Origin: DASQEH01 sp035633755
GTDB taxonomy: Bacteria > Actinomycetota > Actinomycetes > Propionibacteriales > Nocardioidaceae
Assembly: GCA_035633755.1 (NCBI GenBank)
Contig: DASQEH010000053.1
Location: forward strand, 43,375-107,374
Length of the DNA: 64,000 bases
Direction of reading: 5' to 3'
Each line of letters starts with the position of its first letter. The first letter of the stretch is position 1. The position numbers and the translations under genes are program-made. Under the pieces are notes generated by a model. It had not been told where the DNA came from. It ran no database searches and saw nothing but the letters and a program-made list of their open reading frames with translations. Positions 17,498 to 24,138 of this stretch are shown one piece after another.

Positions 17498-18285
17498 GGT
17501 CGCTCACCCTCGAACGGGCGACGGTCGAGCGCGGCGCTGGCGTACGGCCCACCGACGCGGGCGCCTTCCATGGCGTCGTCGGGTCCTGGCTCGGGGGGTT
17601 CGAGCTCGGCGGCGTCGTCGCGCGGCACGTACCCGATCGCGCGGCCGGGCTCGAGGTCCCACCAGGCATCGCGGTTGGCCGAGATGCCGTAGATGGGGTA
17701 GTAGCCGTCGAGCTCGGCCGTCAAGGCGGCCGACACCATCCGGATACAGTCGCCGTGCGACAGCCAGGTGGCGAGGTTGCGCCGGCTTTGCGGCGCTTCG
17801 AGGAAGCTTCCTATCCGCATCGCGACGCTGGAGATGCCGTACCGGTCGGCGTACAGGCTGAGCAGTGCCTCGGCCGCGACCTTGCCGACGCCGTAGAAGG
17901 TGTCGGGGCGCATTGCGACATCGACACCAAGGCACTGCGTTCGCGGGTGCATGCCGACGGCGTGGTTACTGCTGGCGTAGACCATACGTCGCACATCGGA
18001 CTGCACCATCGCGTCGAGCAGGGCTGCCGTGGTCTCGACGTGGCCGTGCAGGATCGTCGGCAGGTCGGACTCCGTTGCCACTCCGGCCAGGTGCACGACG
18101 GCGTCCATGCCGTCCACCGCACGGGCCGCGACGTCCGGATCCGCGCAGTCCCCCACCACCACGCCACCGGCGAAGGCGGTCTCCGGTTCGCGCAGGTCGA
18201 GAGCGCGCAGCTCATGGTCGGGCCGCAGGCCGTCAGCCAGGACGGATCCGATGCTCCCAGCCGCACCGGTGAGAAGGACCCTCAC
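17494..18285 (-). CDS. NAD-dependent epimerase/dehydratase family protein
   Basis: 263 residues from GTG 18285, which overlaps the punA stop (GTGA). It is an extended-type SDR with the nucleotide-binding loop TGAAGSIGS at residues 6-14 and an Asp after the second strand (DLRE). The catalytic Ser region is YASSNHAVG. The YxxxK pair is YGVGK (residues 131-135). This group resembles uronate dehydrogenases and sugar epimerases. The substrate is unknown. The gene lies between punA and the phosphomutase in a tightly overlapping operon, which suggests a pentose-related substrate, but this is inference. Confidence 0.86.
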   Translation of the reverse strand: MRVLLTGAAGSIGSVLADGLRPDHELRALDLREPETAFAGGVVVGDCADPDVAARAVDGMDAVVHLAGVATESDLPTILHGHVETTAALLDAMVQSDVRRMVYASSNHAVGMHPRTQCLGVDVAMRPDTFYGVGKVAAEALLSLYADRYGISSVAMRIGSFLEAPQSRRNLATWLSHGDCIRMVSAALTAELDGYYPIYGISANRDAWWDLEPGRAIGYVPRDDAAELEPPEPGPDDAMEGARVGGPYASAALDRRPFEGERP

Positions 18286-19091
18286 GACGCGACTCGTGGC
18301 AGCACGTCGGCCAGCAGCTGACCCATCCGTCCGGCGGCGGCGTTGCCGGCGGCCAGTACCTCGGCATGGTCCAGCGGTTCTCCGGTGCTCCCGGCCGCGG
18401 CATTGGTGACCAGCGAGAGGCCGAGTACCTCCATTCCAGCCTCGCGTGCCGCGATCGCTTCCAGGGCTGTCGACATGCCGACCAGGTCGCCACCCAGGGC
18501 GCGGACCATGGTGACCTCGGCCGGCGTCTCGTAGTGCGGACCGGGGAACTGCACGTAGACGCCCTCGTCCAGGCCGGCGTCGGCCTCTCGGCACAACGCG
18601 CGCAGCCGGGGTGAGTAGACATCGGTGAGGTCCACGAACCGTGGTCCGACGAGGGGCGAGCTCGCGGTCAGGTTGATGTGGTCGCTGATCAGGACCGGCG
18701 TACCCGGCGCCCATTCCGGCCGCAGGCTGCCACAGCCGTTGGTGAGGACAATGGCCCGACACCCGGCCGCGGCCGCGACGCGGGTCGCGTGCACGACCGC
18801 GGCCACCCCGCGTCCCTCGTAGAGGTGCGTGCGACCGAGGAACACCAGAGCCTTGACGCCGCCGGAGTCGAGGCAGCGGACGCGACCGGAGTGCCCTGCC
18901 ACGGCGGGCGGTACGAACCCGGGCAGATCGGCGGTCGTCAGCTCCGACACCGCCTCGCCGATGGCGTCGGCGGCCGGCAGCCATCCCGACCCGAGCACGA
19001 CGGCGACGTCGTAGCTGGTCATACCCGTCTGCTGGTGAAGCACTTCTGCGGCCTGGTCGGCGAGGTCGTACGGCGTCGTCTCGGAATGCAC
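18282..19091 (-). CDS. punA: Purine nucleoside phosphorylase
   Basis: 269 residues from GTG 19091. It phosphorolyses inosine and guanosine (and deoxy forms). Trimeric-PNP landmarks are present: phosphate loop VVLGSGW at 31-37, the GRTHLYEG strand with His89, TNGCGSL, the GPHYETPAEV segment with Glu188, GMSTALE with Met206, and the base-recognising SLVTNAA with Asn230. A leaderless start is predicted from TACGGT 6 nt upstream. It is the first gene of the punA, epimerase, phosphomutase operon. Confidence 0.94.
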   Translation of the reverse strand: MHSETTPYDLADQAAEVLHQQTGMTSYDVAVVLGSGWLPAADAIGEAVSELTTADLPGFVPPAVAGHSGRVRCLDSGGVKALVFLGRTHLYEGRGVAAVVHATRVAAAAGCRAIVLTNGCGSLRPEWAPGTPVLISDHINLTASSPLVGPRFVDLTDVYSPRLRALCREADAGLDEGVYVQFPGPHYETPAEVTMVRALGGDLVGMSTALEAIAAREAGMEVLGLSLVTNAAAGSTGEPLDHAEVLAAGNAAAGRMGQLLADVLPRVAS

Positions 19092-19097
19092 GGCTCG

Positions 19098-19103
19098 ACC
19101 GTA
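19098..19103 (-). promoter_or_regulatory. Leaderless -10 box of punA
   Basis: Minus-strand TACGGT lies 6 nt before GTG 19091. The plus-strand mirror hexamer is TACCGC and lacks the final T. Confidence 0.55.
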
Positions 19104-19132
19104 CCGCCCGGAGAGCTCGTTCGGGCGGGAGG

Positions 19133-19576
19133 CTACTCGCTGACGCTGCGGCAGGGACGCGTCCGCAGGTCGTGGACGTAGTCGTCCGGCGCTCCGGCAG
19201 CGTGCGCCGCCTCGCTGAGGACGCTGAGGTAGCTGGCCGACGGCAGGCCGCCTTCGTAAGCCTCCAGCACGTACAACCAGACGAGCTCCTCGCCTTCGAG
19301 GGTCTGCGCGCGCAGCTTGACCTTGCGGAACAGCCCCATCTCCCAGCGGTCGAGCTCGGCCTGGTCCGCGGCCGCGATCTCGTACAGGCAGACGAACACC
19401 TGCGACTGCGGGTCCTCGACGATCGTCGCCATGGCGCCGTCCCAGCCGGCGTCCTCGCCGGCGAACGTCAACCGCCACCCCATCAGCCATCCGGTGCCAC
19501 GGAAGGGGGAGTGCGGGCAGCGGAGAACCATTCGAGCCGGATCGAGGTTCGAGCCGTACGCCGCATAGAGCACCAC
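19133..19576 (-). CDS. Gamma-glutamylcyclotransferase-like (BtrG/GGCT fold) protein
   Basis: 147 residues from GTG 19576 (the next codon, at 19573, is also GTG). It begins with LYAAYGSNLDPARM, the substrate-loop signature YGSNL of the gamma-glutamylcyclotransferase-like fold. The acidic catalytic residue is plausibly the Glu in LDRWEMGLF. This fold includes enzymes acting on gamma-glutamyl amines and many uncharacterised proteins, so the reaction is not assigned. It is transcribed divergently from lpdA from a shared 23-bp intergenic module and is predicted leaderless. Confidence 0.87.
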   Translation of the reverse strand: MVLYAAYGSNLDPARMVLRCPHSPFRGTGWLMGWRLTFAGEDAGWDGAMATIVEDPQSQVFVCLYEIAAADQAELDRWEMGLFRKVKLRAQTLEGEELVWLYVLEAYEGGLPSASYLSVLSEAAHAAGAPDDYVHDLRTRPCRSVSE

Positions 19577-19583
19577 GGGCTGC

Positions 19584-19593
19584 AGGCTATCGT
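19584..19593. promoter_or_regulatory. Bidirectional promoter core, GGCT-like gene / lpdA
   Basis: The 10-mer AGGCTATCGT reads as TATCGT on the plus strand (6 nt before lpdA GTG 19600) and as TAGCCT on the minus strand (7 nt before GTG 19576). The two TANNNT hexamers share the central TA at 19588-19589. The start codons are 24 bp apart and no ribosome site fits between, so both mRNAs should be leaderless. Sites with the same geometry occur at 35241 and 50036. Confidence 0.7.
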
Positions 19594-19599
19594 GACGGC

Positions 19600-20988
19600 G
19601 TGACCCGAGTGGTGATCGTGGGTGGGGGGCCGGGCGGCTACGAAGCCGCCCTCGTCGGCGCACAGCTGGGTGCCGAGGTCGTCCTCGTCGACCGCGACGG
19701 ACTGGGCGGGTCCGCGGTGCTGACCGACTGCGTGCCCTCCAAGACGCTCATCGCCACCGCAGAGCTGATGACCTCGATCGAGGAGTCACGAGAGCTGGGC
19801 GTGCGATTCGGTCACGTCGCCGACGGCGACGAGGTGGCGTCCGTCGACCTCGCAAAGGTCAACGCCCGGGTGAAACGCCTTGCCGCCTCCCAGTCACATG
19901 ACATCGCCGGCAAGCTCGCTGCGGAGTCTGTTCGCGTCATCCGTGGCACTGGTCGACTCGCCTCGGCCGAGACGGTGGTCGTGAGCACGGACGACGGCGA
20001 GGAGACCTTGTCTGCCGACGCGGTCCTGCTGGCCACCGGCGCGCAACCGCGGATACTCCCGAGCGCGCCGCCGGACGGCGAGCGCATCCTTACCTGGGAG
20101 CAGGTGTACGACGTCGACGAGCTGCCGCAACGGCTGATCGTCATCGGGTCCGGGGTCACCGGCGCCGAGTTCGCAAGCGCCTACAACGCGCTGGGGTGCG
20201 ACGTGGTCCTGGTGAGCAGCCGCGACCGGGTGCTGCCCGGTGAGGATCCCGAGGCGGCGGAGGTGCTCGAGGCGGTGCTCAAGCGGCGCGGGATGACGGT
20301 GCTGAGCAGGTCACGGGCCAAGGGCGTGACCCGGCAGGGCGACGGCGTGCTCGTGAGCCTCGACGACGGATCGACCGTCGAAGGCTCGCACTGCCTGGTG
20401 GCGGTCGGCTCGGTTCCCAACACGGCTGACCTCGGCCTGGCGGCCGCGGGCGTGGCCACGGACGACGCTGGCTTCATCCCCGTCGACCGCGTCTCCCGCA
20501 CGTCGGCCCGGGGCGTCTACGCAGCCGGCGACTGCACCGGGGTCCTCATGCTGGCCTCGGTCGCAGCGATGCAGGGGCGGATCGCCATGTGGCACGCCCT
20601 CGGCGACGCGGTCAAGCCCCTGGACCTGAAGGCGGTCTCGTCCAACGTCTTCACCGCCCCCGAGATCGCGACGGTCGGCTGGACCCAGTCGTCGATCGAC
20701 GCGGGCGAGATCGACGCGCAGAGCGTGATGCTTGCCTTGGCGGGAAATGCCCGGGCGAAGATGCAGGGCGTCACCGACGGTTTCGTGAAGCTGTTCTGCC
20801 GTCCGGGCACGGGGATCGTCATCGGCGGGGTTGTGGTCGGCCCCCGAGCGAGCGAGCTCATTCACGCTGTGTCGCTCGCTGTCGAGGGGCGGCTGACCGT
20901 CGACGACATGGCCTACGCCTTCACGGTGTACCCGTCCATGTCCGGCTCCGTGGCGGAGGCCGCCCGACAGCTGCATCTGTACGGGTAG
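19600..20988 (+). CDS. lpdA: NAD(P)H-quinone dehydrogenase, LpdA-type flavoprotein
   Basis: 462 residues. It belongs to the pyridine nucleotide-disulfide oxidoreductase family, with FAD motif VVIVGGGPGGYEAA, NAD(P) motif IGSGVTGAEFA and the second FAD motif YAAGDCTG. It is not a true lipoamide dehydrogenase: the redox CxxxxC pair is incomplete (Ala39, Cys44 in SAVLTDCVPSK), and the C-terminal His-Glu dyad region reads VYPSMSGS rather than HPTLSE. Both changes are those known for M. tuberculosis LpdA (Rv3303c), a quinone reductase. Role: two-electron reduction of quinones, probably in oxidative stress defence. Predicted leaderless GTG start. Confidence 0.93.
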   Translation: MTRVVIVGGGPGGYEAALVGAQLGAEVVLVDRDGLGGSAVLTDCVPSKTLIATAELMTSIEESRELGVRFGHVADGDEVASVDLAKVNARVKRLAASQSHDIAGKLAAESVRVIRGTGRLASAETVVVSTDDGEETLSADAVLLATGAQPRILPSAPPDGERILTWEQVYDVDELPQRLIVIGSGVTGAEFASAYNALGCDVVLVSSRDRVLPGEDPEAAEVLEAVLKRRGMTVLSRSRAKGVTRQGDGVLVSLDDGSTVEGSHCLVAVGSVPNTADLGLAAAGVATDDAGFIPVDRVSRTSARGVYAAGDCTGVLMLASVAAMQGRIAMWHALGDAVKPLDLKAVSSNVFTAPEIATVGWTQSSIDAGEIDAQSVMLALAGNARAKMQGVTDGFVKLFCRPGTGIVIGGVVVGPRASELIHAVSLAVEGRLTVDDMAYAFTVYPSMSGSVAEAARQLHLYG

Positions 20989-21022
20989 CGACGGCCTCTT
21001 CGAGCCCGACTTCGGTGCCGAG

Positions 21023-21040
21023 AGTTACAGGGCTGTAACT
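21023..21040. promoter_or_regulatory. Perfect inverted repeat (candidate operator) upstream of the amidase
   Basis: AGTTACAG-GG-CTGTAACT is a perfect palindrome with 8-base arms. Its core TTACA-N4-TGTAA recurs upstream of whiB2 at 55464-55477. A TATAAG/TAGTAT -10-like stretch lies at 21050-21058, so the repeat would cover about the -30 region of an amidase promoter. The regulator is unknown; GTTAC/GTAAC half-sites recall MtrA, which controls peptidoglycan hydrolases in relatives. It could alternatively form the terminator hairpin of lpdA, but no T-run follows. The rest of 20989-21194 shows no gene. Confidence 0.5.
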
Positions 21041-21194
21041 ACAGCATCGTAGTATAAGAATCTGGCCCATGCCTGGCGGCGAGGGTGGTTTCTCGGTGTA
21101 ATCACACTGTGGCTGTGAGTCACATCAACACCGTTGACCCCACCCGTCCCACTTCGAGAAGCCTCTCCGAGAGCCTTCCGCCAGGAGTCCCCTC

Positions 21195-22772
21195 ATGCCA
21201 GTTCCGCCGTCCTTCCGCCGCGTCTTGGGGCGGCCCGTACCGCTAGCCCTGTGTGCCAGCATGCTGGCCGTGTCCGCAGCAGGTGCTGCCCTACCGACCC
21301 ACGCTGCACCGGCGGTGAAGGCGGCGCTGCCAGCGCTGACCAGCGGTGGTTCGGCGATCGCAGCGCCACCCGCTGCGCCGGCGGCCGCTGCGGCACGAGG
21401 GTCCGGTGTCACGGCGCTGCCGATTCCGGCCGCTGCCGGCCGGCACGCGGCGGCGTCGACCGTTGCCCCGTCGGACCGGCTCACTGGTCGCCTCGTCGGG
21501 TACGTCAAGCGACCGGTCGTCTCGAAGTTCTCCCTGGTGGCCGTCACCTGGGACTCGACCACGTCGGCGGAGTCGGAGTCGGTCATTGCGCAGCTGCGGA
21601 CCCGAACGGACGGCACCTGGTCGTCGTGGACGGAGCTGGTGCCGGATACCGACGGCCCCTCGGCAGCCGAGGACGGCTCGGTCAGAGCCGGCACGGCGCC
21701 GTTCTGGGTGACGCGCGCGACGGGAGTGGAGGTCGCGGTGTACACCTCGGGCGGAAAGTCGCCGACCGGCCTCGAGGTCGCCACCATCAGTCCCCGCTCC
21801 GACCGGGGCTGGCGGGCGCCGTCCGCTTCCCGGGCGCTGACCTCGTCGAAGCTGGGCCCTCGGGCCGGAACGTTCCCGCGGATCCCCAAGATCGTGACGC
21901 GCGCGCAGTGGGGCGCTGACGAGAGCCTGGGCGACGGTTGCTGGGACCCCCGTTACGGCACGCGCTTCGACGCCGCGATCGTGCACCACACGGCCGGAAG
22001 CAACGACTACTCGCGGCGCCAGGCGGCCTCGATCGTGCGCGGAGTCCTCGCCTACCACACGGTGTCCCGCGGCTGGTGCGACATCGGGTACAACTTCCTC
22101 ATCGACCGTTACGGCACGGTGTACGAGGGCCGGGCGGGCGGCATCCGTAAGGCCGTGCGAGGAGCCCACTCCGGGGACTACAACGTCAACACCACCGGAA
22201 TCTCCGTGATGGGGAACTTCGACCTGGTCGGCCCTCGCCGGGCGATGAAGCACTCGCTCGTGCAGCTGATCGCGTGGCGGCTGGGGGCGGCATACCACGG
22301 CGCCTACGGCAAGCCCTTCATCTTCGATGGCCGCTTCAGCCGGATCTCCGGTCACCGCGACGTGATGCAGACCGCGTGCCCCGGCCGCCACGTCTACTCC
22401 TGGCTGCCCACGCTCCGCGAGCGCGTCTCGCTGCGGCTGGGTGACTACCGGTCCAAGATCGAGCGGGCGTGGCGCAAGGGCGGCGCCAAGAGGGGTGACC
22501 TGGGTGCGGTCAGAATCGGCGAGCGGGGAGAGGACGGGGGGCGCCACACCACGTTCGCCCGGGGCCGGATGTATTCCAGCTCTGGCGGCGTGCACACCCT
22601 GTGGCGCGGCCCGATCTTGACCCGGTATGTCTCCACGGGTGAGACCGGGGGCAAGCTCGGCTACCCCACCAGTGAGCAGCGGGCCGTCGACGGTGGCGTT
22701 CGCGTCGGCTTCGAGCACGGCACCATCACCTACGACCGGTCGACCGGCAAGACCATTGTGAAGCTGCGATGA
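21195..22772 (+). CDS. Secreted N-acetylmuramoyl-L-alanine amidase with LGFP repeat
   Basis: 525 residues. A signal peptide (RRVLGRPVPLALCASML, cleavage near THAA, residue about 37) is followed by an Ala-rich linker and a beta-rich region (about 95-205). A PGRP/amidase_2 domain runs from about 235 to 415: RAQWGADES, zinc ligand motif IVHHTAGSND, YNFLIDRYG, and GHRDVMQTACPG with the second His and the Cys. An LGFP-type repeat (GGKLGYPTSEQ) closes the protein, as in envelope-anchored hydrolases. It cleaves the stem peptide from MurNAc outside the membrane. The SpoIID-like gene overlaps its stop. Confidence 0.92.
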   Translation: MPVPPSFRRVLGRPVPLALCASMLAVSAAGAALPTHAAPAVKAALPALTSGGSAIAAPPAAPAAAAARGSGVTALPIPAAAGRHAAASTVAPSDRLTGRLVGYVKRPVVSKFSLVAVTWDSTTSAESESVIAQLRTRTDGTWSSWTELVPDTDGPSAAEDGSVRAGTAPFWVTRATGVEVAVYTSGGKSPTGLEVATISPRSDRGWRAPSASRALTSSKLGPRAGTFPRIPKIVTRAQWGADESLGDGCWDPRYGTRFDAAIVHHTAGSNDYSRRQAASIVRGVLAYHTVSRGWCDIGYNFLIDRYGTVYEGRAGGIRKAVRGAHSGDYNVNTTGISVMGNFDLVGPRRAMKHSLVQLIAWRLGAAYHGAYGKPFIFDGRFSRISGHRDVMQTACPGRHVYSWLPTLRERVSLRLGDYRSKIERAWRKGGAKRGDLGAVRIGERGEDGGRHTTFARGRMYSSSGGVHTLWRGPILTRYVSTGETGGKLGYPTSEQRAVDGGVRVGFEHGTITYDRSTGKTIVKLR

Positions 22773-24049
22773 CATGGCAGGCGGCGGCCAGGCGGCGCGC
22801 AGCCGGCGGCGTGGGCCTGGCTTCGGCGGTGGCCGCGCTGGCGCTGCCCAGCTCGCTCGCCGCTGTGCCGCAGGCAGCGGTGCACCACCAGAGCGGGGTG
22901 ACGGCGGCCAGCGACGGGAAGGGCGTGGCAGTGGTTCGCTCCCCGTTGGTGCTTCAGGGCCACGGGTACGGCCATGGGCACGGGATGAGCCAGTACGGGG
23001 CACAGGGCGCTGCTCTGCAAGGCCTCGGCTATCGCTCCATCGTCGACTTCTACTACCCGGGGACACGCCTGCGGGAGTACTCCGGCCACATCAGGGTCTT
23101 GCTCAGTGCCGCCGTGTCGTCCAACCTGCAGGTCCGCCCGGCGAAGGGCCTCCGGGTACGGAACATGGCGACAGGGGTCGCCTGGCGGTTGCCGGCGGGG
23201 CGGGGGGTGGACCGCTGGCGGCTCACCGGCGTCGACGGCGGCGGCACCGCAGTCGAGTCTCACGACGCGAGAGGCTGGAGCCGCTGGCCGTTGCCCAACG
23301 GCAGGACCTCGCTCAGAGCAGCAGCCCAGTTCCGCGCCAACGGCGCGCTGACGCTGTTGCAAAGAGACGGCGCGAGCATGGTCGCGACGAGGTACCGCGG
23401 GGGGCTGAGACTCGTCCAGCCGGCTGCCGGCTCGGCGTCGCGCGACACCGTCAACGTCCTCGGGATCGACGCCTACGTCAGCGGGGTCGTCCCGCTCGAG
23501 GTGCCGTCGTCCTGGGAGCCAGCCGCGCTGCGGGCGCAGTCCGTGGCAGCGCGCAGCTATGCCGCCTGGCACCGCGCCCAGTACAGGGATCGGTACTACC
23601 ACATCTGCGACACCACGTCGTGCCAGGTGTACGGCGGAGCGGCGGCCGAGCAGCCCTCCACGAACGCCGCGGTGCAGGCCACCTCCCGCGAGGTGCTGAA
23701 GCACGACGGCAAGCCTGCGCTGACCCAGTTCTCGTCGTCGTCCGGCGGGTGGACCGCGGACGGTGGTCTGCCCTACCTGCGAGCGCAGCGGGACACCTTC
23801 GACGGCTTCTCCGGCAACCCGATGCACACCTGGACGGTCAGCATCCCGGCTGCCACCGTGGAGCGGGGTTACCCAGCTCTGGGCCGCTTCGTCAGCCTGC
23901 GAGTTGTTCGCCGCGACGGCCACGGTGACTGGAACGGTCGCGTGGAGCAGCTCCGGCTCGTCGGGACCAAGGGCACCGTCGCGTTGTCCGGCGACGACAT
24001 GCGGCTGAGGTACGGCCTGCGCTCCTCCTGGTTCCGTGTCCGGCCCTAG
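22769..24049 (+). CDS. SpoIID/LytB domain protein (secreted peptidoglycan enzyme)
   Basis: 426 residues, starting at an ATGA overlap with the amidase. A signal peptide-like segment (GLASAVAALALPSSLAAV) leads the protein. GHGYGHGHGMSQYGAQG is the SpoIID N-terminal signature. The domain core VLGIDAYVSGVVPLEVPSSW and AARSYA contains the Glu used by SpoIID lytic transglycosylases, followed by QVYGG and FSSSSGGWT. SpoIID cleaves denuded glycan strands after amidase action, so coupling with an amidase gene is functionally sensible. This actinobacterial relative need not be sporulation-related; a role in wall remodelling is inferred. Confidence 0.88.
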   Translation: MTWQAAARRRAAGGVGLASAVAALALPSSLAAVPQAAVHHQSGVTAASDGKGVAVVRSPLVLQGHGYGHGHGMSQYGAQGAALQGLGYRSIVDFYYPGTRLREYSGHIRVLLSAAVSSNLQVRPAKGLRVRNMATGVAWRLPAGRGVDRWRLTGVDGGGTAVESHDARGWSRWPLPNGRTSLRAAAQFRANGALTLLQRDGASMVATRYRGGLRLVQPAAGSASRDTVNVLGIDAYVSGVVPLEVPSSWEPAALRAQSVAARSYAAWHRAQYRDRYYHICDTTSCQVYGGAAAEQPSTNAAVQATSREVLKHDGKPALTQFSSSSGGWTADGGLPYLRAQRDTFDGFSGNPMHTWTVSIPAATVERGYPALGRFVSLRVVRRDGHGDWNGRVEQLRLVGTKGTVALSGDDMRLRYGLRSSWFRVRP

Positions 24050-24060
24050 CTGACGCGTCG

Positions 24061-24138
24061 AGGGCGCCGGTCGGGCTGAGTCAGGTTCGGCCGGGTCCGG
24101 GTTTGGGTCGGGTCGAGGTCGGGTCAGGTCGGGTCGGG
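24061..24138 (-). terminator. Candidate Rho-dependent terminator, GGGTC/GACCC repeat tract
   Basis: The gap between the convergent SpoIID-like gene and pyc holds a degenerate repeat of GGGTC/GGTCA units, densest at 24095-24138. Downstream of the pyc stop, the pyc transcript reads as CCCGAC/CCTGAC repeats with roughly twice as many C as G and little self-complementarity. This is the composition of a rut (Rho utilisation) region. No GC-rich hairpin followed by T is seen. On the plus strand the G-runs could alternatively form a G-quadruplex. Confidence 0.4.

Noticed and set aside
19600..20988. Dihydrolipoamide dehydrogenase annotation
   Set aside because: The first redox Cys and the catalytic His-Glu dyad are missing.
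21114..21124. CRP-like palindrome TGTGAGTCACA before the amidase
   Set aside because: The half-sites are separated by one base, whereas CRP sites have a 6-base spacer, so it is not a standard site.
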